From the NCBI GenBank assembly GCA_013696065.1, contig JACCZJ010000140.1:1-8692 (forward strand): a stretch of 8,692 nucleotides of DNA, given 5' to 3'. Below the pieces are notes generated by a model that was not told the origin of the DNA, did not search any database, and saw only the letters and a list, made by a program, of their open reading frames with translations. Shown one piece after another: positions 1 to 7,969 of this stretch (its first letter is position 1; the number at the start of each line of letters is the position of its first letter). Source of the stretch: Nocardioidaceae bacterium. GTDB taxonomy: Bacteria > Actinomycetota > Actinomycetes > Propionibacteriales > Nocardioidaceae. The position numbers were made by a program, and so were the translations under genes.

Positions 1-612
1 TCCGAGGCAGCCTGGCGCGGGGCTTTCCTGGCGCATGGCTCCCTGACGGAGCCGGGACGTTCGTCCGCCCTCGAGGTCACCTGCCCGGGACCGGAGGCCG
101 CTCTCGCGCTCGTGGGCGCCGCCCGGAGGTTACAGATCTCCAGCAAGGCCCGGGAGGTTCGCGGCGTCGATCGGGTGGTGATCCGCGATGGTGACGCGAT
201 CAGCGCGCTCCTGACCCGGCTAGGTGCCCACGAGTCCCTGTTGGCCTGGGAGGAGCGTCGTCTACGCCGAGAAGTGCGAGCCACCGCCAACCGATTGGCT
301 AACTTCGACGACGCCAACCTGCGCCGCTCCGCGCGAGCGGCCGTCGCTGCGGGGGCACGCGTCCAGCGCGCACTGGACATTCTGGGTGACGAGGTGCCCG
401 ACCACCTCAAACTCGCAGGCGCCCTGCGCATCGAACACAAGCAGGCCAGCCTCGAAGAGCTTGGCCAACTCCACGAGCCGCTGCTCACCAAAGACGCGAT
501 CGCGGGACGGATCCGGCGTCTGCTGGCCATGGCGGACAAGCGAGCCCACGAGCTCGAGATCCCCGATACCGAGTCCTCGCTGACACCGGATCTGCTCAAC
601 GACACCCCCTGA
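1..612 (+). CDS. whiA: WhiA, DNA-binding regulator (C-terminal part, 5' truncated by window edge)
   Basis: The reading frame is open from base 1 and ends at a TGA, giving 203 visible residues. The family is usually about 325 residues, so roughly the first 120 lie outside the window. Visible residues 10-40 ([12 protein letters not shown], then [11 protein letters not shown]) match the second half of the degenerate LAGLIDADG homing-endonuclease-like domain, which in WhiA has lost nuclease function. The segment from [11 protein letters not shown] to [13 protein letters not shown] is the C-terminal helix-turn-helix domain with its conserved [18 protein letters not shown] core. WhiA is a sporulation regulator in Streptomyces and is conserved in non-sporulating Gram-positives, where it is linked to division and chromosome segregation; its role here is inferred. 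An ATG/GTG-initiated form from about base 112 would cut the first domain, so it is not the real start. It lies directly upstream of gap, a common actinobacterial order. Confidence 0.95.
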   Translation, partial: SEAAWRGAFLAHGSLTEPGRSSALEVTCPGPEAALALVGAARRLQISSKAREVRGVDRVVIRDGDAISALLTRLGAHESLLAWEERRLRREVRATANRLANFDDANLRRSARAAVAAGARVQRALDILGDEVPDHLKLAGALRIEHKQASLEELGQLHEPLLTKDAIAGRIRRLLAMADKRAHELEIPDTESSLTPDLLNDTP

Positions 613-1718
<1,106 letters not shown>

Positions 1719-1761
1719 CAGCGTTCGTCGCAGAGAGCCGCTGTCCGCACTCGTTGTCTGC

Positions 1762-1767
1762 AAGGAG
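1762..1767 (+). promoter_or_regulatory. Ribosome binding site of pgk
   Basis: AAGGAG lies 8 bases before a TTG at 1776. This strong site, in a 57-base spacer with no better start codon, decides for the rare TTG start of pgk. Confidence 0.85.
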
Positions 1768-1775
1768 CTATCGCT

Positions 1776-2981
1776 TTGGCGAAGACCGTTGACGAGCTCG
1801 CCAGTCAGCTAGGTGGGTTCGATGGCCTGCGCGTCCTCGTGCGCTGCGACCTCAATGTGCCGCTGGATGCGGGTGAGATCACCGACGAGGGGCGCATCCG
1901 GGCCAGTGTGCCGACCTTGAGGTACCTGAGCGAGCGAGGTGCCAAGGTGATCGTGATGGCGCATCTGGGCCGGCCTCAAGGCGAGCCGGATGCGGCGTAT
2001 TCGCTCAAACCGGTCGCGAAGCGCCTCACCGAGTTGCTGGGGGCCGAGGTCGTGGCCGCCTCCGACGCCGTGGGTCCTTCGGCACGCGCCGCCGTCGAGG
2101 CGATGAGCAACGGCGATGTCGTCCTCCTCGAGAACGTGCGCTTCAACGCGGGCGAGACGAGCAAGGACGGCGCTGAGCGCAGCGCGTTCGCCGACCAGCT
2201 GGCGTCCTTGGCAGACGCCTTCGTGAGCGACGGCTTCGGCGTCGTGCACCGCAAGCAGGCCTCGGTCTACGACCTGGCGCAGCGGCTCCCGCATGCCGCC
2301 GGGGGGCTGGTGCTGAAGGAGATCGAGGTTTTGCGCCGCCTCACTGAGAGTCCTGTGCGGCCGTATGTCGTGGTGCTCGGCGGGTCGAAGGTCTCCGACA
2401 AGTTGGGTGTTATCGACAATCTCTTGACCAAGGCCGACAGGCTGCTGATCGGCGGGGGCATGGTCTTCACATTCTTGAAGGCGCAGGGTCTTGAGGTCGG
2501 CAAGTCGTTGCTCGAAGCAGACCAGCTCGACACCGTCCGCGCCTATCTCGACCAAGCGGCCGCTGCCGGAGTCGAGATCGTGCTGCCAAGCGACGTGGTC
2601 GTGGCGCCCGCGTTCGATGCCGAAGACGCAGCCTCGGTGGTAGCTGTTGACGGCATCCCTTCAGACCAGCTCGGCCTCGACATCGGTCCCGAGTCCAGAG
2701 CGGCGTTCGCGCGTGCGCTCGCCGATGCCAAGACCGTGTTCTGGAACGGACCCATGGGGGTTTTCGAGAAGCCGGCATTCGCTGAGGGAACGCGTGCTGT
2801 CGCCGAGGCACTCACCCGCATTGACGGACTCTCGGTCGTGGGTGGGGGCGACTCGGCAGCGGCCGTCCGCCAGCTTGGCTTCGCCGACGACCAGTTCGAT
2901 CACATCTCGACCGGTGGCGGAGCAAGCCTCGAATATCTGGAGGGCAAGACCCTGCCCGGCCTCGACGTACTCAAGGACTGA
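1776..2981 (+). CDS. pgk: Phosphoglycerate kinase
   Basis: Phosphoglycerate kinase transfers phosphate from 1,3-bisphosphoglycerate to ADP, making ATP and 3-phosphoglycerate in the cytosol. The product is 401 residues, close to the bacterial norm. N-domain substrate-binding motifs are RCDLNVPL (23-30, Asp25 and Asn27), HLGRP (63-67), LLENVRF (117-123) and VHRKQAS (157-163). C-domain nucleotide-binding motifs are [17 protein letters not shown] (201-217), [10 protein letters not shown] (225-234), [10 protein letters not shown] (322-331), [11 protein letters not shown] (354-364) and [14 protein letters not shown] (378-391). All expected catalytic regions are intact. Translation starts at TTG with a strong ribosome binding site. 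The gene lies 57 bases after gap and 6 bases before tpiA, which supports co-transcription. Confidence 0.98.
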   Translation: MAKTVDELASQLGGFDGLRVLVRCDLNVPLDAGEITDEGRIRASVPTLRYLSERGAKVIVMAHLGRPQGEPDAAYSLKPVAKRLTELLGAEVVAASDAVGPSARAAVEAMSNGDVVLLENVRFNAGETSKDGAERSAFADQLASLADAFVSDGFGVVHRKQASVYDLAQRLPHAAGGLVLKEIEVLRRLTESPVRPYVVVLGGSKVSDKLGVIDNLLTKADRLLIGGGMVFTFLKAQGLEVGKSLLEADQLDTVRAYLDQAAAAGVEIVLPSDVVVAPAFDAEDAASVVAVDGIPSDQLGLDIGPESRAAFARALADAKTVFWNGPMGVFEKPAFAEGTRAVAEALTRIDGLSVVGGGDSAAAVRQLGFADDQFDHISTGGGASLEYLEGKTLPGLDVLKD

Positions 2982-2987
2982 CACCTG

Positions 2988-3785
2988 ATGGCGCAGCACT
3001 CCCGCACCCCACTGATGGCTGGCAACTGGAAGATGAATCTCAACCACCAAGAGGCGGTCGTCTTCGTGCAGAAGTTGGCGTGGACCCTGTCAGATAAGCG
3101 GCACGACTACGGCCGGGCCGAGGTCGTGGTGGTGCCGCCGTTCACCGACATCCGCAGCGTTCAAACCCTCGTGGATGGTGACCACTTGGAGATCTCCTAC
3201 GGCGCCCAGGATGTGTCGGTGCACGACGATGGCGCTTACACCGGCGAGATCAGTGCGGGGATGTTGGCAAAGCTCGGCTGTTCGTATGTCGTCGTGGGCC
3301 ATTCTGAGCGGCGCGAACATCACGCCGAGGAAAACTCGGTAGTCAACGCCAAAGCCCACAAGGTATTGGCGGCCGGCATGACGCCGATCGTCTGCGTGGG
3401 CGAGGGGCTGGAGGTGCGGCAGGCCGGCCAGCAGGTCGCTCATACCCTCACGCAAGTCGACGAGTCCCTGGCTGGCTTCTCGTCTGAGCAGGTCGCGGGC
3501 CTCGTGGTGGCCTATGAGCCGGTGTGGGCGATCGGCACAGGAGAAGTCGCCACGCCCGCGGACGCGCAAGAGGTGTGCGGCGCCATCCGGTCGCGCATGA
3601 CCGAGGCCGACGGCGAAGAGGCCGGCGGTGGAGTTCGTATCTTGTATGGCGGCTCCGTCAAGGCCGCCAACGTGTCCGGCATCATGAGCCAGACCGACGT
3701 CGACGGCTGCCTGGTAGGCGGCGCCAGCCTGCAGGTGGACGAGTTTGGCGGCATCTGCCGCTTCTATGACATGCCCGCGCTGTAG
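2988..3785 (+). CDS. tpiA: Triose-phosphate isomerase
   Basis: Triose-phosphate isomerase interconverts dihydroxyacetone phosphate and glyceraldehyde 3-phosphate, feeding the gap product line just upstream. The protein is 265 residues, at the usual actinobacterial length and slightly longer than E. coli TpiA. AGNWKMN (11-17) supplies Asn13 and Lys15. VVVGHSERR (101-109) holds catalytic His105. [12 protein letters not shown] (174-185) holds catalytic Glu177 and begins flexible loop 6. [11 protein letters not shown] (218-228) and the GCLVGGASL segment (240-248) form the phosphate-binding end of the TIM barrel. The ATG start is preceded by AAGGA at 2973-2977, inside the last codons of pgk. The two genes are 6 bases apart, so translational coupling is likely. 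Confidence 0.98.
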   Translation: MAQHSRTPLMAGNWKMNLNHQEAVVFVQKLAWTLSDKRHDYGRAEVVVVPPFTDIRSVQTLVDGDHLEISYGAQDVSVHDDGAYTGEISAGMLAKLGCSYVVVGHSERREHHAEENSVVNAKAHKVLAAGMTPIVCVGEGLEVRQAGQQVAHTLTQVDESLAGFSSEQVAGLVVAYEPVWAIGTGEVATPADAQEVCGAIRSRMTEADGEEAGGGVRILYGGSVKAANVSGIMSQTDVDGCLVGGASLQVDEFGGICRFYDMPAL

Positions 3786-3814
3786 CTGCCGCCGAGCAGG
3801 TAGGATTCGGTCTC

Positions 3815-4048
3815 GTGATCATCGCTTTCGACATTCTCCTCGTCGTGACAAGCCTGCTGCTCATCGTGATGGTCCTCCTCCATAAGGGCCGTGGCGGTGG
3901 CATGTCAGACATGTTCGGTGGCGGAGTCTCCAGTGGACTGGGTGGATCGAGCGTGGCGGAAAAGAACCTCGACCGCATCACGGTCGGGGTGGCGGTCATC
4001 TGGATCGCCTGCGTGATCGCACTCGGACTGCTCCTTAAGATTTCTTAG
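3815..4048 (+). CDS. secG: SecG, preprotein translocase subunit
   Basis: SecG is the small auxiliary subunit of the SecYEG channel and assists SecA-driven export through the cytoplasmic membrane. The 77-residue product has the family layout. A first hydrophobic helix spans about 3-22 and ends in LLHKGRGGG. A glycine-rich cytoplasmic loop (about 24-52) holds the actinobacterial signature MSDMFGGGVSSGLGGSSVAEKNLDR. A second helix spans about 54-75. The GTG start has AGGTAGGA (3798-3805) 9 bases upstream as ribosome binding site. It lies 29 bases after tpiA, a conserved position in Actinobacteria, and is probably co-transcribed with it. Its place next to glycolytic genes appears historical rather than functional. 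Confidence 0.95.
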   Translation: MIIAFDILLVVTSLLLIVMVLLHKGRGGGMSDMFGGGVSSGLGGSSVAEKNLDRITVGVAVIWIACVIALGLLLKIS

Positions 4049-4063
4049 CCCCGCGCGTACAAT
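4035..4063 (+). promoter_or_regulatory. Candidate sigma70-type promoter for rbpA
   Basis: TTAAGA (4035-4040, four of six matches to TTGACA) is separated by 17 bases from TACAAT (4058-4063, five of six matches to TATAAT). The predicted transcription start is near 4069-4071, giving a leader of about 50 bases. The -35 element lies in the last codons of secG. This is the best promoter-like sequence in the window and suggests that rbpA can be expressed independently of the glycolytic operon. Confidence 0.55.
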
Positions 4064-4068
4064 GCCTT

Positions 4069-4093
4069 GTCGGCAAGCCAGGATTTTGCCGGC
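4069..4093 (+). promoter_or_regulatory. Hairpin in the rbpA leader
   Basis: GTCGGCAA (4069-4076) can pair with TTGCCGGC (4086-4093), an 8-base stem with one G-U pair and a 9-base loop. It would sit at or next to the predicted 5' end of the rbpA transcript, about 27 bases ahead of the GTG start. It could stabilise the mRNA 5' end, regulate expression, or act as a weak secG terminator, though no T-run follows. The pairing is seen in the sequence; the role is unknown. Confidence 0.4.
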
Positions 4094-4120
4094 GATCTCT
4101 AGCTTCGAGGAGTTGTTGTA

Positions 4121-4477
4121 GTGGCTGGTGGCAGTGCCATTCGCGGTAGTCGGGTCGGCGCCGGGCCCATGGGCGAGGCAGAGCGCGGCGACGCGGCACC
4201 ACGCCAGCAAGTCGCCTACTTCTGCGCCAATCACCACGAGACAGCACCGATGTTCGCTGTCGATGCGCAAGTACCGGACTCGTGGGATTGTCCGCGCTGC
4301 GGCCTGCCTGCCAACCGAGACTCCGCGAACCCACCACCACGGCCGAAGAACGAGCCCTACAAGACGCACCTCGCCTACGTCAAAGAGCGCCGCTCGGACT
4401 CTGAAGCCAAAGAGATCCTGAACGAGGCACTGTCCAACCTGCGCGCCAAGCGTAAATCCGGCGAGATCGTCTTCTAG
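4121..4477 (+). CDS. rbpA: RbpA, RNA polymerase-binding transcription activator
   Basis: RbpA is an actinobacteria-specific protein that binds RNA polymerase and group I/II sigma factors and stabilises the open complex at housekeeping promoters. The 118-residue product shows the expected parts. The N-terminal tail is AIRGSRVGAGPMG (6-18). The compact core (about 27-65) has a probable zinc site formed by Cys35, His38 or His39, Cys57 and Cys60 (YFC..., WDCPRCG). A basic linker runs through PRPKNEPYK (73-81). The sigma-interacting helices are THLAYVKERRSDSEAKEILNEAL (82-104). A short basic C-terminus follows. The GTG start has GAGGAG-type pairing at 4107-4112, 8 bases upstream. RbpA is the last plus-strand gene before the convergent operon. 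The N-terminal wording and the EPYKTHLAYV segment resemble Micrococcales forms more than Streptomyces RbpA, from memory. Confidence 0.9.
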   Translation: MAGGSAIRGSRVGAGPMGEAERGDAAPRQQVAYFCANHHETAPMFAVDAQVPDSWDCPRCGLPANRDSANPPPRPKNEPYKTHLAYVKERRSDSEAKEILNEALSNLRAKRKSGEIVF

Positions 4478-4503
4478 CCCTCTCCTGCCTTACCCCGTCG
4501 GAA

Positions 4504-4538
4504 CCCTGCTGACCCCGGTTGACCCCCGGGTCAGGGGG
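4504..4538. terminator. Possible bidirectional terminator between rbpA and pgl
   Basis: CTGACCC (4509-4515) and GGGTCAG (4528-4534) form a 7-base perfect inverted repeat with a 12-base loop. CC at 4505-4506 can add pairing with GG at 4537-4538 beyond a mismatch. A second TGACCC copy at 4520-4525 could compete for the same partner. It lies where the two operons converge, and the pgl stop codon (4533-4531) is inside the right arm. There is no T-run on either strand, which is common for actinobacterial terminators but weakens the call. Confidence 0.45.
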
Positions 4539-5307
4539 ATGAGTGGCGGGGAAGGTTCGCAGGCAGCCCCGACGCGGCAGCGCGGTCGAGCAGCCACAGC
4601 GTGCGTTGCTCCCCATGAGGCCCGGCAGCCGGGACCTGCAACACACCCGCGCCGGACAAGGCATTGTGTACGGCTTGCGCCTTTTCGGCGCCGACCACCA
4701 CGAACCAGACCTCGCGCGAGTGGCACAAGGTGGCCATGGTCAGGGAGATGCGCGTGGGTGGCGGCTTGGGGGCGCCGCGCACGGCCACCACGGCGCGCTC
4801 GTCGTGCAGCGCCGGTTGTTCGGGAAAGAGCGAGGCCACATGACCATCGGGCCCCACCCCAAGCATGACCAGATCAAAGCGGGGGGTGTCGCCGTGGTCG
4901 AGCGCGGAGGCGTTCGACTTCAGCGTCTGCTCGTACGCCGCTGCGGCCAAGTCCGGGTCGTCCATGACGTCGGCTGCCGGCATCGGATGGACCCGGGTCT
5001 CGTCGACGTTGACGTGATCCAGGAGGGCCCGGCGGGCCTGGGTAATGTTGCGATCCTTGTGCCCGTCAGGCAGGAAGCGCTCATCTCCCCACCACAGCTC
5101 GACCCGCGACCAGTCGACTGCGTCGCGAGCCGCGGATGAGGCAATCGCCGCATGCACGCGGTCGGCGACGGAGCCTCCGGTGAGCACCCAGCGAGGCACC
5201 TGTCCCGCCGACTGGATGTCGACGAAGCTGGTCAGCAGTCGAGCACAGACCGCCTCAGCCAACTGGCCGGGCGAGTGGTGCACCAACACCGAGGGCGCGG
5301 CCGTCAT
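4531..5307 (-). CDS. pgl: 6-phosphogluconolactonase
   Basis: The DevB/Pgl-type lactonase hydrolyses 6-phosphogluconolactone to 6-phosphogluconate, the second step of the oxidative pentose phosphate pathway, in the cytosol. The product is 258 residues, the normal length. Family motifs in order are LTGGS (42-46), VELWWGDERFLP (69-80), RNITQARRALLDHV (86-99), FDLVMLGVGPDGHVASLFP (144-162, with probable catalytic His156), RISLTMATL (186-194) and the C-terminal WLLDRAAA (238-245). The ATG overlaps the opcA stop as ATGA, and no clear ribosome binding site lies upstream, so translation probably depends on opcA. It is the last gene of the pgi-zwf-opcA-pgl operon. It is distinct from the seven-bladed YbhE-type lactonase. 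Confidence 0.96.
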   Translation of the reverse strand: MTAAPSVLVHHSPGQLAEAVCARLLTSFVDIQSAGQVPRWVLTGGSVADRVHAAIASSAARDAVDWSRVELWWGDERFLPDGHKDRNITQARRALLDHVNVDETRVHPMPAADVMDDPDLAAAAYEQTLKSNASALDHGDTPRFDLVMLGVGPDGHVASLFPEQPALHDERAVVAVRGAPKPPPTRISLTMATLCHSREVWFVVVGAEKAQAVHNALSGAGVLQVPAAGPHGEQRTLWLLDRAAASGLPANLPRHSSP

Positions 5308-6425
5308 GACCGGGCCGAACTCTGCGCCGAGGCCTTTTTGGGGGCGGCCCCTTTGGGGGTGACTTCTTTGGGGGTGACCTTTTTGGCAGCCGGTTTCTTG
5401 CTAATCGATTTCTTGGACCCGGCTGACTTTGTTCGTGCGACACCCTTCGACCCGGCTGAGTCGGGGCCTTCAGAGCGTGCGGTCGACGCTGACCCCTTGG
5501 CAGGGCTCTCGGCAGTGCGCTCGGCTATCCGGCAGAGGGATTTGGCAGTTTGGGCATACACGTCGTCTGGGTCGAGTCGACGCAGCTCTTCGGCCAGCAA
5601 CTCAGGGAGCTCGCGACGTTTGAGCGCGACCGGCCTGGCCGGGGCGTTGGGAATCGCGAAGTCGGCCAATGCGCCATCAGGACGGGAGATCGTGATATCA
5701 CCGCCGCCGGTGCGCAGCGACACGCTGGTGATGCCTGGTCCCTTGGTCACGCCCCGCTGAATGTCGACCTTCAACCTCTGCGTCAACCAGGCGACCAGCA
5801 GGTCTGCGCTGGGGTTGACCCGCTCAGCCTGGACCTCGCCACCGATGACCTTGGCGGGGTACTGATCGAGCGCGGCAGCCAGCAGCGCACGCCATGAGGT
5901 CAGTCGGGTCCATGACAAGTCCGTGTTGCCCGGGGCGTAGTGGGTCGCCTGCGTCAAGATGGCATGTGAGCGGCCACGTCCGACTGACGCGGTGTCGGTG
6001 ATGCGTCGCTGCGCCAAGGCGCCGATCGGATCGGTCGCGGGGTCCTCAGGTGGCTTGGCGGGCCACCAGGCAACGACGGGCGAGTCGGGCAAGAGCAACG
6101 GCAAAACGACGCTCTCCGGGTGTTTGGCCAGCTCGCCCGACATCCTCAACAGCACGGTCTCACCAGAGCCACCTTCGCCGATCCGGATCTCGGCGTCGAG
6201 ATTCGCGGCGCCACGGGCCGGCCTCCGAATCACGCCGAGGATCCGGGCGGGGTGCTCCCTCGAGACAGCTCGGGCTGCCTTGAGCGCGTCGTAGTGGTCG
6301 CCCTCGTCGGTGATCACGATGAGCGTCAACACCATGCCCATCGAAGGGGATCCGGCCTTGCGGCGCTCGAGCAGCAGAGCAGAGGCGATCTTGCTGGCGT
6401 TGGTGGCGGTCAGGTCAATGCTCAT
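5304..6425 (-). CDS. opcA: OpcA, glucose-6-phosphate dehydrogenase assembly/activator protein, with lysine-rich tail
   Basis: OpcA is an actinobacterial and cyanobacterial protein needed for assembly or full activity of glucose-6-phosphate dehydrogenase, and here it follows zwf directly. The product is 373 residues. The first ~303 residues match the family domain: MVLTLIVITD (31-40), SREHPARILGVIRRP (55-69), LLLPDSPVVAWWP (110-122), a WTRLTSWR segment (172-179) and LAEELRRLDPDDVYA (277-291). Residues ~304-373 form an extra low-complexity tail rich in Lys, Ala, Ser and Pro, with 13 lysines, two SAGSK units and four pentapeptide units (346-365). I recall the M. tuberculosis homologue as about 303 residues, so the tail looks like an addition. 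The ATG start has AGGAG (6431-6435) 5 bases upstream, overlapping the zwf stop TAG. The gene overlaps pgl by four bases. The biochemical mechanism of OpcA is not evident from the sequence. Confidence 0.94.
   Translation of the reverse strand: MSIDLTATNASKIASALLLERRKAGSPSMGMVLTLIVITDEGDHYDALKAARAVSREHPARILGVIRRPARGAANLDAEIRIGEGGSGETVLLRMSGELAKHPESVVLPLLLPDSPVVAWWPAKPPEDPATDPIGALAQRRITDTASVGRGRSHAILTQATHYAPGNTDLSWTRLTSWRALLAAALDQYPAKVIGGEVQAERVNPSADLLVAWLTQRLKVDIQRGVTKGPGITSVSLRTGGGDITISRPDGALADFAIPNAPARPVALKRRELPELLAEELRRLDPDDVYAQTAKSLCRIAERTAESPAKGSASTARSEGPDSAGSKGVARTKSAGSKKSISKKPAAKKVTPKEVTPKGAAPKKASAQSSARS
5331..5390 (-). repeat. 15-base tandem repeats in the opcA tail
   Basis: Four 15-base units encode AAKKV, TPKEV, TPKGA and APKKA (OpcA residues 346-365). 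The two central units share the 13-base plus-strand sequence CTTTGGGGGTGAC (5351-5363 and 5366-5378), and the G-runs at 5340, 5355 and 5370 keep a 15-base period. Because the period is a multiple of three, gain or loss of units would stay in frame. Confidence 0.8.
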
Positions 6426-6430
6426 GTCAG

Positions 6431-6435
6431 CTCCT
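6431..6435 (-). promoter_or_regulatory. Ribosome binding site of opcA
   Basis: AGGAG on the minus strand lies 5 bases before the opcA ATG and shares two bases with the TAG stop of zwf (6436-6434). The terminating zwf ribosome would uncover this site, which suggests coupled synthesis of the dehydrogenase and its assembly factor. Confidence 0.75.
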
Positions 6436-7969
6436 AGGGCCGGCGCCAGACTCGCCCGTCACGGGCGAGCATCTCGACAGCGGAGTTCGGTCCCCAGGTA
6501 CCAGCGTCATAAGCGTCGGGTGGGCCGAGGTCGGCCCAGTGTTCGATGATCGGGTCGAGTATGCGCCAGGACAACTCGACTTCCTCGTGCTGGGGAAACA
6601 GCGGCGGGTCGCCGAGCAGCACGTCGAGGATGAGCCGCTCGTAGGCCTCCGGGCTGGACTCGACGAAGGTCCCGCCATAGGCGAAGTCCATGTTGACGTC
6701 GCGGATCTCCATCGCCGTGCCCGGCACCTTGGAACCGAACCTGACGGTCACCCCCTCGTCGGGCTGCACTCGGATGACCAGCGCATTGTGGCCGAGCTCC
6801 TCGGTGGCGGTTTGCGTGAACGGCAAATGAGGTGCCGGTTTGAAGATGACCGCCACCTCGGTGACCCGGCGACCCAACCGCTTTCCGTGGCGCAGGTAAA
6901 AGGGAACCCCGCCCCAGCGACGAGTGTCGATGCCGAGCTTGATCGCGGCGAACGTCTCGGTTCGCGAGTCGTTGGGAATGTCTTGCTCGTCGAGGAAGCC
7001 TGGCACCTTCTCGCCTCCGGCCCAGCCGGCAGCGTATTGACCTCTGGCGGTATGCAGGTCCAGACGCGCCGGTCGTCGTACGGCGCGCAGGATCTTTTGC
7101 TTCTCCAGTTGCAGGCTATGCGCGTCGAAGGAAACCGGCTCTTCCATCGCGATCAGCGCCATCAGCTGCAACAGATGGTTCTGTATGACGTCGCGCGCCG
7201 CACCGATGCCGTCGTAGTAACCGGCACGACCCCCGATGCCGATGTCCTCGGCCATCGTGATTTGCACGTGGTCGACGTAGTTGGAGTTCCAGATCGGCTC
7301 GAACATCTGGTTGGCAAATCGCAGCGCCAAGATGTTCTGCACTGTCTCCTTGCCGAGGTAATGGTCGATGCGGAAGACCGACTCGGCCGGGAACACCTCA
7401 GACACCACCGCGTTGAGGGCTTGCGCACTCTCGAGGTCGTGACCGAAGGGCTTCTCGACGACGACGCGGCGCCACGACTGAGGATGGTTGTCGGCGAGGC
7501 CGTGTTCTTTGAGCTGGCCGATGACGTCGGGGAAGAACCGTGGCGGGATTGACAGATAGAACGCGTGGTTGCCCGCTGTGCCGCGTTCGCGGTCGAGCTG
7601 TTCGATGGTGTCGCGGAGCTGGCCGAACGCCGCGTCATCGGAGAAATCGCCCGGCACGAACCGGAAGCCCTCAGCGAGTTGATTCCATACCTCCTCACGA
7701 AACGGTGTCCTGGCGTACTCCTTGACCGAGTCGTGCACGATCTGCGCGAAGTCCTGGTCTGCCCAGTCCCGGCGAGCGAAGCCGACGAGCGAGAAGCCGG
7801 GTGGCAGCAGGCCCCGGTTCGCCAGGTCGTAGACGGCGGGCATCAGCTTCTTGCGTGAAAGGTCCCCGGTGACGCCGAAGATCACCACGCCGCAAGGTCC
7901 CGCGATGCGAGGCAGCCGCCGGTCCTGAGGGTCGCGCAGCGGATTGCTGGAATCGTCTGCCATGAGCAT
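6434..7969 (-). CDS. zwf: Glucose-6-phosphate 1-dehydrogenase
   Basis: This enzyme oxidises glucose 6-phosphate to 6-phosphogluconolactone, normally with NADP, and is the entry point of the pentose phosphate pathway. The protein is 511 residues, a typical length. The N-terminal Rossmann motif FGVTGDLSRKKL (31-42) has basic residues Arg39, Lys40 and Lys41 that favour NADP. VVEKPFGHDL spans 170-179. The substrate signature RIDHYLGKE spans 200-208, with Asp202 and His203. By analogy with the Leuconostoc enzyme, VIQNHLLQ (261-268) supplies the general base His265. The first ATG (7969) overlaps the pgi stop as TGATG; a second in-frame ATG at 7963 would remove two residues. Neither has a good ribosome binding site, so coupling to pgi is likely. 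opcA follows after 8 bases. Confidence 0.97.
   Translation of the reverse strand: MLMADDSSNPLRDPQDRRLPRIAGPCGVVIFGVTGDLSRKKLMPAVYDLANRGLLPPGFSLVGFARRDWADQDFAQIVHDSVKEYARTPFREEVWNQLAEGFRFVPGDFSDDAAFGQLRDTIEQLDRERGTAGNHAFYLSIPPRFFPDVIGQLKEHGLADNHPQSWRRVVVEKPFGHDLESAQALNAVVSEVFPAESVFRIDHYLGKETVQNILALRFANQMFEPIWNSNYVDHVQITMAEDIGIGGRAGYYDGIGAARDVIQNHLLQLMALIAMEEPVSFDAHSLQLEKQKILRAVRRPARLDLHTARGQYAAGWAGGEKVPGFLDEQDIPNDSRTETFAAIKLGIDTRRWGGVPFYLRHGKRLGRRVTEVAVIFKPAPHLPFTQTATEELGHNALVIRVQPDEGVTVRFGSKVPGTAMEIRDVNMDFAYGGTFVESSPEAYERLILDVLLGDPPLFPQHEEVELSWRILDPIIEHWADLGPPDAYDAGTWGPNSAVEMLARDGRVWRRP

Noticed and set aside
1809..2555. A 248-codon open frame antisense to pgk
   Set aside because: Fully inside pgk, composition typical of a mirror of GC-rich codons, no family resemblance.
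3801..3806. TAGGAT as a -10 element giving a leaderless secG transcript
   Set aside because: No -35 candidate at suitable spacing; the same bases read better as the secG ribosome binding site.
4081..4115. A SigR-type promoter (GGAAT-N18-GTT) upstream of rbpA, as in Streptomyces
   Set aside because: Only GGATT is present and no GTT occurs at the required spacing; the TTAAGA/TACAAT pair is a better candidate.
4543..5760. Plus-strand open frames of 198 and 202 codons over pgl and opcA
   Set aside because: They are antisense to well-supported genes, rich in Arg/His/Gly as expected from reverse-complemented GC-rich codons, and lack supported starts.
6539..7552. A 337-codon open frame on the plus strand, antisense to zwf
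   Set aside because: It lies wholly inside zwf, whose family motifs are unambiguous; the antisense product has no recognisable motif and no clear ribosome binding site. Long antisense frames are expected in high-GC genes.
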